From Photorhabdus sp. CRCIA-P01 (GTDB lineage: Bacteria; Pseudomonadota; Gammaproteobacteria; Enterobacterales; Enterobacteriaceae), in contig NZ_NMQR01000013.1 of assembly GCF_003545805.1 (NCBI RefSeq), positions 51,648 to 115,647 on the forward strand: a stretch of 64,000 nucleotides of DNA, in the 5' to 3' direction. The notes under the pieces were generated by a model that was given only the letters and a program-made list of their open reading frames with translations, had not been told where the DNA came from and searched no databases. Both the position numbers and the translations under genes were made by a program. Positions 9,701 through 16,509 of the stretch are shown here, in pieces (within the stretch, counting starts at the first letter, position 1; every line of letters begins with the position of its first letter).

Positions 9701-9842
9701 TACTTAAAATCAATTCAGCATCAGGGAACAAATCCCTCAATTCTGACAGACACTTTTCAGTCCATGTAATCTGTTCCTTATTATAAATTCCGCTATTTAT
9801 TTGACCTTGGACTACGACAGAGATGTCTCGACTGTTTATCAT
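6795..9842 (-). CDS. Multidomain WavE-like glycosyltransferase / HAD hydrolase fusion, 1015 aa
   Basis: Three regions can be seen. Residues 1-about 290 repeat the WavE pattern (ISVVVQGQINSG, ELILSTWND, LKIRTDTVLF, LFQPSDIILFGN, YTPEQHIFISCLR). Residues about 395-620 form a HAD unit: motif I VISFDIFDTLLRR, motif II IATSDIY, a lysine in TKHSG, and motif IV LHVGDNLHSDAIAP. Residues about 640-1015 (ERIYFLERDGTIFCDLIQRL, LKMPRRKSAP, VDIGWGGTTQKDI) match the C-terminal extension seen on large HAD-like proteins of polysaccharide loci, whose role is not established. A single polypeptide may couple glycosyl transfer with phosphate chemistry. It is flanked by gaps of about 114 bp downstream and 54 bp upstream. 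Confidence 0.75.
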   Translation of the reverse strand: MINSRDISVVVQGQINSGIYNKEQITWTEKCLSELRDLFPDAELILSTWNDTNLKEEYDVDILVKNKPISAVYYDEFLGIYDNTNRQIVTTIEGLKKATRKYTLKIRTDTVLFKKDFLDYFNLYNKRNSEYSIFDSRIVASAVYAKKYAGSDSAITKQLFQPSDIILFGNTSDLIKLYDIPLNAIDDSRYFKYLDKPCLDVYTHMLSRYTPEQHIFISCLRKAGKEIYWPHRLFITDSLQEESERYICDNYVFLDQSIWGFELKGHIKQRLLDDFVWNGLYRYKVWLQDYNKYYHADEKIAHSADERSRNSLLNLTKLKSSTKKIVRYGIISLSLLTRIKYINRITMPIQNNIYVRRYKEEFKRKLVNIPNLGKQGNIVKKDKKAIKNISELLNHINGYDVISFDIFDTLLRRYVEPVYVPLAQTGIFAEYLLKKQGIDITADLFNRVRQETVNEYYENNRKKGLEYEYVINDVIIQVLTKIGLKEDDIQKNSEAIVSNELNREIETLYVAKGVDDLLEKIKASGKVIIATSDIYFSTEDIKYILLKKGLLNYFNNVYVSSSFMVTKHSGRLFDLIKDEFRNKKILHVGDNLHSDAIAPRRRGIYSLWLNDDHDLFRRLKKSNLPSNRKLLRKIIMAEIQRTNKYEEVVSKYIYKNVSFDFISFSHHIIQYSYLNNIERIYFLERDGTIFCDLIQRLANKAAMFNGIQLPELIKLKMPRRKSAPLSDIFDPYKVIKRAYKVGAPDTFSVSFVLGAYGVSKQIVEEHVGTGAKSNIDSKEFIDNFKEKYQPILEKRRQEVLDELSLIGFFKAGKMAVVDIGWGGTTQKDIGSYIHEKSLDVECHGIYYGVDGRIHELAKHYPHAHKYFGYHDATAFFGSYSLIEFLIKNYSLEDNHDVSYETLELNNTSRNILLSAVDAYTEVINKWCLTANDISVVSSENMINFVNKPDYKFVNTIKDASFSLDRKEDDDFVPLVQKLSLNLNILKTMRQLDENAQWVWGSLVYSKLSFLVKLFK

Positions 9843-9896
9843 AAAACATATTATCTCAAGAAAATGTTGTAAATTACATTATGCCAGCAGTTAGAT

Positions 9897-10655
9897 TTAA
9901 AATGAGACTGCCTTTTTAAAAATATGTTCACAACTCTTAAAAAAATCTAGATCAGTGGGTGTACCCAGACCATACATTCCATTGGCTTCTGAACCAACGT
10001 TATAAATACCAATTTTTGCGTTATCTAATTCATACATATACGTATAAACTGGAGCTACATAGAATTCACCATTGCTGAGTTCATTCCGCTCAATCATAGT
10101 CTTAACATGCCGACAAAAATCAGAGCCCTTCTTATAATTATAAATGCCGACAGTAGCCTCATCAGACACAACTTTTTTTTCTATAACATCAGTCACATAA
10201 CCAGCATCATTAATTTTCGCAAAAGACCACTTAGGATCGTCAGCTTTCATCGTCATAATGAGCCCATCAAGATTTTTTGATTGCATGCAATCTAAATAAT
10301 CATTGATATCGATATCAACCCACTGATCAGAGTTAGCAATCATTAGTGGCTCATCGTTATTTATCAAATGTTCACTACACATTACCGTGCATGCCGCACC
10401 TTCTGTTATACCATTTATGCCAATGATTTCACACCCAGGAGCCATGCGCAGTAGCTCCTGCTTATAATTATACTTATCAAGATGTTCTTGCTGACAAATA
10501 AAAGTAAATCGGTGCTCGCATTTCGGTTTAAGGTTATTAATAACAACCTCAATCATTCTTTTATCACCAAGAGGAATTAATGGCTTCGGATCAGCATACC
10601 CTTTTTTAGAAAAACGACTCCCACGACCAGCCATTGGAACAACAATATTTAACAC
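9897..10655 (-). CDS. Nucleotidyltransferase (NTP_transferase family), glycan precursor activation
   Basis: A 252-residue single-domain nucleotidyltransferase. It starts MLNIVVPMAGRGSRFSKKGY, with the nucleotide-binding G-x-G-x-R loop, followed by the catalytic lysine in ADPKPLIPLG, GITEGAACTV, and IANSDQWV near residue 108. Proteins of this type activate sugar phosphates or small alcohol phosphates in capsule loci; one relative acts in phosphoramidate synthesis in Campylobacter. The accompanying kinase and amidotransferase of that pathway are absent here, so the substrate is left open. The gene begins directly after the cupin gene and is the second gene of the JUMPstart-led operon. Its paralogue with an extra domain is at 1753-2817. 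Confidence 0.8.
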   Translation of the reverse strand: MLNIVVPMAGRGSRFSKKGYADPKPLIPLGDKRMIEVVINNLKPKCEHRFTFICQQEHLDKYNYKQELLRMAPGCEIIGINGITEGAACTVMCSEHLINNDEPLMIANSDQWVDIDINDYLDCMQSKNLDGLIMTMKADDPKWSFAKINDAGYVTDVIEKKVVSDEATVGIYNYKKGSDFCRHVKTMIERNELSNGEFYVAPVYTYMYELDNAKIGIYNVGSEANGMYGLGTPTDLDFFKSCEHIFKKAVSF

Positions 10656-10985
10656 TTAAGTATCTCCTTTAAGATATTTATCATTTAATGCCCCAGGTAA
10701 TTTAACGACAGCGGTTACTGTATCTTCAAGTGCTTCAAAATCTGTAAATTCACCAGGAGATATTTTAACAATATCACCGGCTTTTACTTCTGCACCTGCC
10801 ATCTTTGCCCGACCAGATACAATTACTGTTATCTCAGTTGCGACTTTGTGACAATGTGCACTCTCTCTCTCTCCAGTAGTAAAATGTTGAACGGCAACCT
10901 CAACATTCGTGGTTTTATATAAGGTTGGTTCAAAACCACCGACGAACCAGCCCTTGACCATATCCTCTAATCTGGAAATTTCCAT
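10656..10985 (-). CDS. Small cupin-domain protein
   Basis: A 109-residue single cupin barrel. Motif 1 reads ESAHCHKVATEITVIVSGRA, with the metal-site histidines and glutamate in the H-x-H-(x)n-E spacing. Motif 2 is GDIVKISPGEFTDFEAL, which lacks the usual motif-2 histidine. Small cupins of this kind sit beside nucleotidyltransferases in surface glycan loci and may act as isomerases, epimerases or binding proteins; no function can be assigned. It is the first gene of the operon, 36 nt downstream of the ops element, and abuts the nucleotidyltransferase gene. Confidence 0.75.
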   Translation of the reverse strand: MEISRLEDMVKGWFVGGFEPTLYKTTNVEVAVQHFTTGERESAHCHKVATEITVIVSGRAKMAGAEVKAGDIVKISPGEFTDFEALEDTVTAVVKLPGALNDKYLKGDT

Positions 10986-11021
10986 GAGTATCCTTTCTTA
11001 ATTGATTCTAAGATATTAATA

Positions 11022-11060
11022 TACGCTACCGCCCCTGGCTCTTCAGCTACCAGTGCACTG
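11022..11060 (-). promoter_or_regulatory. JUMPstart sequence with ops element (RfaH recruitment site)
   Basis: On the minus strand the 39-bp segment closely matches the JUMPstart consensus. It starts CAGTGCACTGGTAGCTG and ends in the ops core GGCGGTAGCGTA (plus-strand positions 11022-11033). JUMPstart/ops elements lie in the leaders of LPS, capsule and other long operons. There they pause RNA polymerase and recruit the NusG paralogue RfaH, which suppresses polarity. This one lies 36 bp upstream of the cupin gene and thus heads the operon that runs down to at least 1753. Confidence 0.92.
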
Positions 11061-11159
11061 TGCACGAAGGTCGACGATTTAGTTTAAGTAAAGGCCAAAA
11101 GAGAATCAGTTTGGTTCTAACAAAAAGTAATGGGGGATAAGATTTTGTAACTAGTTGGG

Positions 11160-11289
11160 GGGAGATTAGACTGTAAACTTATCTGGGTCAAGCTTAACAG
11201 CCAACTTGTTTAACTAATTGGTAGAATACAGTTAGTTGAAATCTGTATTACTGCTCATGGAATGGCGGTTAGATCTTACCAACAACGTA
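11160..11289 (-). pseudogene. Decayed copy of the cpxA 3' end and its downstream flank
   Basis: About 130 bp aligns with 27845-27973 at roughly three matches in four. Shared blocks include GGGTCAAGC, GTAGAATA, GTTAG, GAAAT-TGTATTAC and a run ending ACCAA-ACGTA. In the functional copy this covers the last codons of cpxA (IWLPLHGR-stop) and the 3' flank. Here the equivalent minus-strand codons at 11248-11274 read I-stop-P-P-F-H-E-Q-stop, so it is dead sequence. It lies between the two polysaccharide loci and marks a duplication or recombination scar. Confidence 0.7.
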
Positions 11290-11621
11290 CTATGATGCCT
11301 TGCTTTTCAACAGGTTTCCTGCTATTCCATTCGCCTAGGGATGTAGCAGTATTTCCGTGATATCTATTCGGTAGTAATGATTAATTGTGACATCATGCTT
11401 ATTTAGCATTGTGGTTAGTGAGATAACAATGCCCCTATCCTTTGACCAAAATATAGGTAAATCCAGCGGTGATTGTTGTTTAAAAGTGAGGGAAGGAGAG
11501 AGTGGTTGGTGTAGGTTCGAGAATACTTGGCGATATATTCTTGATAGCCAGTAGAGCCTTAGTGATTTTCTTTAACGATAACATTAAAACGAACTTAAAC
11601 TTGCTACGAATAGAATCGTAC
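11290..11621. other. Intergenic stretch without a recognisable gene
   Basis: No open frame longer than about 60 codons and no tRNA-like or terminator-like structure was recognised. It lies beyond the cpxA-like relic and before the stop of the EamA transporter gene, and may be further decayed flank. Confidence 0.5.
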
Positions 11622-12575
11622 TTATTTAAGTGTTAAAATCAATTTTTTGATATTAAGTGGATTTACAGCCGTCAGGAATGAGCCAGCGGAGACGCCTACA
11701 CATAGGAGCAATAGATTTATAGAGATGGGTTCATCTACCAGCAAACAAGCAAAGATGACTGCCCAGATAGCGTAAGTGATGTTCAAACTCATAGCACGGA
11801 TGGGTTGAAGTATGCTGATTGCTTTGTAGTAGAAGAGATACGATAGCGTGGCGACCAGAGAAGTGAAGAATAATAAGGAGTATAATTCTATATTTGAAAA
11901 AATATGTGTAACTCTAGGAAAAGAGTGAACGAGTAATATGATAATGATTAAGTAGCCTATGGAGGATGATAATTGTCTTATAAAATAAGCAATATCAGCA
12001 GGTATATCTTTATTCATGCCATAAGAGCTGATAACAACTTCGGAACTCCAGCCTAGTGCGCATATAAAAGCGAAAAGAAAGCCTATCCAGCCAGATATTG
12101 TCTGAGTTAATGCTGAGTAACCTAGTATCATAGTACACACAACGGCTAATATTAATCCCAATATGCCGATAAGGTGGATACGATCTTTAAGTAGAAAAAA
12201 AGAAATTAACGCGCCAATAGCAGGGTAAGTGGCTGAAATAGTTGCTGTGTAGCTAATGCCAATGTATTGAATAGCTAAGATATAGCAAGACATGCCCATT
12301 GGGCCGCCAAATATGGCCGCTAGTACGATTATTCCGTTTTTCTTGTTCTTGGGGATAAGGCATATCTCTTGGTACTTTCCTTTAATTAAAAGATATATAA
12401 ACATATATCCGCATGAAATCATATCATTCAGGAAAGCAAGTACGATGGGAATAAAAAAATAAGAGGAAAGTGCAGTGTTTTTTAGTAATAATGCGAAAAG
12501 TACGCCGCTTAGTCCCCAGAAAATACCGGAGAATAGTCCATAGGCATTGGCTGTTACTTTACGGCTTGTGAACAT
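11622..12575 (-). CDS. EamA/DMT-family membrane transporter
   Basis: A 317-residue, very hydrophobic protein with about ten predicted membrane segments arranged as two EamA repeats. Each repeat ends in a typical glycine/proline-rich helix; the first contains GGPMGMSCYILAIQYIGISYTATISATYPAIGAL and the second YLFYYKAISILQPIRAMSLNI (each is quoted as its family-like core, not as a catalytic motif). DMT proteins export or exchange metabolites. Whether this one serves the flanking glycan loci is unknown. It stands alone, about 280 bp from the dehydratase gene and more than 600 bp from the cupin gene, with no operon link. The upstream gap (12576-12855) shows nothing recognisable. Confidence 0.8.
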   Translation of the reverse strand: MFTSRKVTANAYGLFSGIFWGLSGVLFALLLKNTALSSYFFIPIVLAFLNDMISCGYMFIYLLIKGKYQEICLIPKNKKNGIIVLAAIFGGPMGMSCYILAIQYIGISYTATISATYPAIGALISFFLLKDRIHLIGILGLILAVVCTMILGYSALTQTISGWIGFLFAFICALGWSSEVVISSYGMNKDIPADIAYFIRQLSSSIGYLIIIILLVHSFPRVTHIFSNIELYSLLFFTSLVATLSYLFYYKAISILQPIRAMSLNITYAIWAVIFACLLVDEPISINLLLLCVGVSAGSFLTAVNPLNIKKLILTLK

Positions 12576-12855
12576 AGCTATTTGGATACTTTTTCATAAA
12601 GTTATAGGCTCCAAGAGGCTAGCTCCATAATTTCCAGATGTTTAACCATTTTCCTTTTTTGAGGGAAAAACTGAAGTAAGTATAATGCATATGATATAGC
12701 TAATGATGAGGTTTTATTGGCTTGCTATTTTAATTTTTTGAATTATAGGATTTCTAATTACTCGTATGTTAAGAATTTCATAGAATTGTTGTTTATCAAG
12801 AAAGCCAATGTCGGTAATATGACTTGTCTATTTAGCTTGTTGGAAAGCTTAGATG

Positions 12856-14733
12856 TTATTTTAAAAGGTCGTAAATGTAATCTTTAGGATGAAAATCAAT
12901 GGGAGCATTAATAAGGATCTGCCTAATATTTTCAAAATCGTAATTTTCACAAGATGTTTTTAAGTCATTTAATAACGGATTTAATTTATCCCAAGTCAGA
13001 AAAACTTCATTAGCTGTCATGATTCTTGGGTGATTGGTGCCAGAGACGTTATCACCAATTAATAACTCTTCATAAAGTTTTTCACCGGGCCTTAATCCGG
13101 TAATTTTGATTTCAATATCGCCATGAGGATTGGTTTCATCTTTCACTGTCAGTCCTGAAAGATGAATCATTTTCCGGGCAAGATCATAAATTTTTACTGA
13201 TTCTCCCATGTCCAGAACAAAAACATCACCATTATTGCCCAGTGCTCCTGCCTGGATAACTAATTGGGCGGCTTCTGGGATCGTCATGAAGTAACGGGTA
13301 ATCTCTTTGTGGGTGAGGGTTATCGGTCCACCACTTTTTATTTGTTTCTCGAACAGGGGGACAACGGAACCGGATGAGCCAAGAACGTTGCCAAAGCGAA
13401 CCATTGAGAATTTTGTATGGCTGTTCTCTTTAGCAAAGGCTTGTAATATCAGTTCTGCAAATCTTTTTGTCGCGCCCATTGTATTTGTCGGGCGGACAGC
13501 TTTGTCGGTAGAGATTAATACAAATTTGTCAACTTTTTGATTGATTGCTACTTTGGCTAGTGAGAGGGTGCCAAAGATATTGTTATTAATGCCCTCTATG
13601 GTATTCATTTCTACCAGGGGAACATGTTTATATGCCGCAGCGTGGTATATGGTATTAATGTTAAATTTATTGATTATCCTATTTATTTTGTCTGAATTTT
13701 TTATGTCACCTAAAATCGCAGTAATCGTTATATTTAGATCTCTGTCCGAATTTATCTTTTGTAACTCTTTTTCTATTGAGTAAAGGCAATATTCGGTTAA
13801 TTCAAATAAGACTAGTTGAGAGGGTGACTGAGTAATGATTTGTCTGCATAACTCTGATCCGATGGAACCGCCGGCACCGGTAATAAGAACGTTTTTGTTT
13901 TTGATATTTTTATTGAGTAAACTTTGTAATGGGTTTACTTGTTCTCTTCCCAGTAGGTCGTTAATAGAAACGCGTTTCAGTGAGTTTATTTGGGCTTTTC
14001 CTTCAACCAGATCATTGAAACTTGGGATGGTGAGGATTTCACAATGTTCTTTTTGGAGTTTTTCAAGTATTTTTTTTCTATTAGATATTGATGCACTGGG
14101 TATGGCTAATAATATTTTCTTTATATTATATTTTTCTACTAAAATCGTTATCTTCTCTGGAGGGAAGACATAAACCCCATGAATCGATAAATGATGTAAT
14201 TTGTCATTGTCATCAACAAAAGCAATCGGGTTAAATTCTCTATGTTCTCTTAATATGGGTAAGAGTTGCCTACCAGATTCTCCTGCTCCGTATATGATAA
14301 CAGGAGCGCCTTTATATTTTAGTAAATTACGTAGCGTTCTATAGACAAATCTTGTACCGCAGAGTGAGATAACCAGAAAAGAGAAATAGATAATCGGTAC
14401 CGTTCTGGGCAAAAATGCTTGTTGGTATAAGGAAATTGCAGTTAATAGTAGAGTAGATAGAAATGAACCAATAATGGCCCATTTCAATATACTCATGTTG
14501 ACATATTTTAATATCGATCGATAAAAGCCAATTCTTAAGAAAATGAATAGCGTGAAAGGTATGGTGAATATAATCGTTAACCAATGTTGTAAGCTGTAGA
14601 TAGGTACTTCTCTATCAAGGCGTAGCCACATGCTTAGCCAGTATGAAATAATGATGATAAATATATCTACAATCAGAAGAACGATGGTTTTGATTAATCT
14701 ATCTTGATTGAAAAACATTCTCTTGTTCATCAT
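12856..14733 (-). CDS. Membrane-anchored UDP-GlcNAc 4,6-dehydratase-like protein (WbpM/CapD family)
   Basis: A 625-residue protein with four N-terminal membrane helices (about 12-125), a CoA-binding-like Rossmann segment (VIIYGAGESGRQLLPIL) and a C-terminal SDR dehydratase domain. That domain starts at NVLITGAGGSIGSELCRQI (about 285) and has the STDKAVRPTNTMGATKRFAE active-site region, with Met in place of the usual Tyr, as in WbpM and FlaA1. These enzymes convert UDP-GlcNAc to the UDP-4-keto-6-deoxy sugar. The aminotransferase encoded nearby (15352-16509) could then give a 4-amino-4,6-dideoxy sugar for the first residue. It is the last gene of the twelve-gene operon, 6 bp after the phosphoglycosyltransferase gene. 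Confidence 0.88.
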   Translation of the reverse strand: MMNKRMFFNQDRLIKTIVLLIVDIFIIIISYWLSMWLRLDREVPIYSLQHWLTIIFTIPFTLFIFLRIGFYRSILKYVNMSILKWAIIGSFLSTLLLTAISLYQQAFLPRTVPIIYFSFLVISLCGTRFVYRTLRNLLKYKGAPVIIYGAGESGRQLLPILREHREFNPIAFVDDNDKLHHLSIHGVYVFPPEKITILVEKYNIKKILLAIPSASISNRKKILEKLQKEHCEILTIPSFNDLVEGKAQINSLKRVSINDLLGREQVNPLQSLLNKNIKNKNVLITGAGGSIGSELCRQIITQSPSQLVLFELTEYCLYSIEKELQKINSDRDLNITITAILGDIKNSDKINRIINKFNINTIYHAAAYKHVPLVEMNTIEGINNNIFGTLSLAKVAINQKVDKFVLISTDKAVRPTNTMGATKRFAELILQAFAKENSHTKFSMVRFGNVLGSSGSVVPLFEKQIKSGGPITLTHKEITRYFMTIPEAAQLVIQAGALGNNGDVFVLDMGESVKIYDLARKMIHLSGLTVKDETNPHGDIEIKITGLRPGEKLYEELLIGDNVSGTNHPRIMTANEVFLTWDKLNPLLNDLKTSCENYDFENIRQILINAPIDFHPKDYIYDLLK

Positions 14734-14739
14734 GGTTAA

Positions 14740-15351
14740 TTACCTAAAAACTACTTTGTAAATGGTTTTAAAAATAATCTTCAGGTCATGGAAAAATGAC
14801 TTTTTATCTATATATTCTAAGTAGTACTTAGCTTTTATCGGCATAATAATGTCGATATAGGCTTGATGAGGATCTTTATATTGACTCAATATCTGATTTT
14901 CATCGATCATTTCTATGGAAGCCAAATCTGTTATGCCGGGTTTTACCGATAATATTTTGTTTCTGACATCATCTGGATATTTGTCCATAAATTGTGGGAC
15001 TTCGGGTCTTGGCCCGACTAAGCTCATTTTGCCTCGAACAACATCAATGAGTTGAGCTAGTTCATCAATTTTATATTTGCGTATGAATTTTCCAGAATTG
15101 GTAATACGGAGATCATTACCGATAGTGAGTTGTCCTTTTTGCTCTGATCCAGTGGTCATGCTCCTAAATTTGTGAATATAAAAATCGTGATTATATTGGC
15201 CTACTCGTTTTTGTCGGAAAAAAATGGGTCCTGTCGAATCCATTTTTATCCAGATGGCAATAGTTATTAAGATAGGGAATAATAGAGTGAGTCCAATGAG
15301 AGAAGAAATAAAATCAAAAAGCCTTTTTATCGCTAAATAATATGTCATCAT
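14740..15351 (-). CDS. Initiating sugar-phosphate transferase (PglC/WcaJ C-terminal type)
   Basis: A 203-residue monotopic phosphoglycosyltransferase with an N-terminal re-entrant hydrophobic helix (about 12-35) and the family motifs FFRQKRVGQYNHDFYIHKFRSM, then KIDELAQLIDVVRGKMSLVGPRPE. The Asp-Glu dyad in the DELAQL segment is the catalytic pair. It lacks the extra membrane domain of WcaJ/WbaP and is the size of PglC/WlbG. It loads the first sugar-1-phosphate onto undecaprenyl phosphate to start each O-unit. With the adjacent WbpM-type and aminotransferase genes, the first sugar is plausibly a diamino-trideoxy sugar (inference). Confidence 0.9.
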   Translation of the reverse strand: MMTYYLAIKRLFDFISSLIGLTLLFPILITIAIWIKMDSTGPIFFRQKRVGQYNHDFYIHKFRSMTTGSEQKGQLTIGNDLRITNSGKFIRKYKIDELAQLIDVVRGKMSLVGPRPEVPQFMDKYPDDVRNKILSVKPGITDLASIEMIDENQILSQYKDPHQAYIDIIMPIKAKYYLEYIDKKSFFHDLKIIFKTIYKVVFR

Positions 15352-16509
15352 TTATGCCAAGATCTCTTTAATTGTTTTGATAACGTAGATTTGGTCTTCT
15401 TTTGTCATTTTTGTATATAAAGGGATGGAGATAATTCTTTTAAAATTTTCTTCTGCGACGGGAAAGTCGTTTTCATTAAGAGAGTAGGTGTTTTTCCAGA
15501 TGGGTTGTTTATGCAGTGGAATAAAATGGACAGAGCAGCCGATGTTTTTTTCTGCCATTTTTATGATAAAGTCATCTCTGGATATTTTGACTTCATTATT
15601 TAATCTAATGGTATATAGATGCCAGGCGTGTTGGCTATTAGGCTCTTTAGGTTTAGTCGGTAAGATAATGGGCAGATCTTTTAATTCATTGTCATAGAAT
15701 TTAGCCATTTCCTCTCTTTTCTTGTGAAAAGTGTCTATTTTCTGTAATTGGTGGATGCCGATGGATGCACAAATATCTGGCATATTATATTTATAGCCCG
15801 GCTCAATCACTTCATAATACCAGGCAGGTATTTTAGATTGATATCTATCAAAGGCGTCTTTGCTAATGCCGTGGAGGCGCATTATTTTTGTTCTTTTTAT
15901 GATATCTGGATGTCTGGAGACTAGCATGCCACCTTCCGCTGTTGTCATGGTTTTATTCGCATAGAAGCTGAATACAGTGACATCGGTATCTAGAGTGCCA
16001 ATTTTTTTTCCTTTATATAAAGTCGGAAATGAGTGGGCGGCATCTTCAACTATTCGTAGATTAAATTTTTTAGCTATCGCAATGATGGTATCCATATCAC
16101 AGGATAAACCTGCAAAATGCACCGGCATAATGGCTTTAGTTTTGGTGGTTATGGCTTTTTCTATTGCTATTGGATCAATATTCAGGCTATCAGGTAAGGA
16201 ATCAACAAAAATGGGATGAGCCCCCAGATAACGGACAACTTCTGCTGTCGCCGTAAAGGTATAGGTAGGAACGATGATTTCATCACCCGGCTGAATACCA
16301 ATGGCTTCCAATGCTAAATGCAATCCTGCCGTTGCTGAATTTACCGCAATGGCTTCAACATCAGACCCTAAATATTGGGCAAAATCTTGTTCAAATCTTC
16401 TGGTTTTAGGCCCGGTGGTTATCCAACCGGTTTTAAGTGAGTCAATAACCTCATCAATTTCAGATTGTCCAATTTCAGGTAATGCAAAAGGAAGGAATTT
16501 ATTATTCAT
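15352..16509 (-). CDS. DegT/DnrJ/EryC1-family sugar aminotransferase
   Basis: A 385-residue PLP enzyme of the sugar aminotransferase fold. Features include the N-terminal LPFALPEIGQSEIDEVIDSL, the VNSATAGLHLALEA phosphate-binding region, VEDAAHSFP with the cofactor-stacking Asp, and the Schiff-base lysine in FYANKTMTTAEGG. Length and motifs fit PglE/WecE-like enzymes that aminate C4 of 4-keto-6-deoxy sugars. It abuts the phosphoglycosyltransferase gene and lies two genes upstream of the WbpM-type dehydratase, so it likely uses that enzyme's product. A second, different aminotransferase (23469-24539) serves the ManNAc3NAcA branch. Confidence 0.88.
   Translation of the reverse strand: MNNKFLPFALPEIGQSEIDEVIDSLKTGWITTGPKTRRFEQDFAQYLGSDVEAIAVNSATAGLHLALEAIGIQPGDEIIVPTYTFTATAEVVRYLGAHPIFVDSLPDSLNIDPIAIEKAITTKTKAIMPVHFAGLSCDMDTIIAIAKKFNLRIVEDAAHSFPTLYKGKKIGTLDTDVTVFSFYANKTMTTAEGGMLVSRHPDIIKRTKIMRLHGISKDAFDRYQSKIPAWYYEVIEPGYKYNMPDICASIGIHQLQKIDTFHKKREEMAKFYDNELKDLPIILPTKPKEPNSQHAWHLYTIRLNNEVKISRDDFIIKMAEKNIGCSVHFIPLHKQPIWKNTYSLNENDFPVAEENFKRIISIPLYTKMTKEDQIYVIKTIKEILA

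Noticed and set aside
9897..10655. Phosphoramidate (MeOPN-type) pathway suggested by the nucleotidyltransferase
   Set aside because: The glutamine kinase and amidotransferase genes of that pathway are not in the locus.
13307..14173. Several 77-112 residue plus-strand ORFs opposite the WbpM-type dehydratase gene
   Set aside because: They are antisense shadows of a strongly supported gene, with no motifs or start signals.
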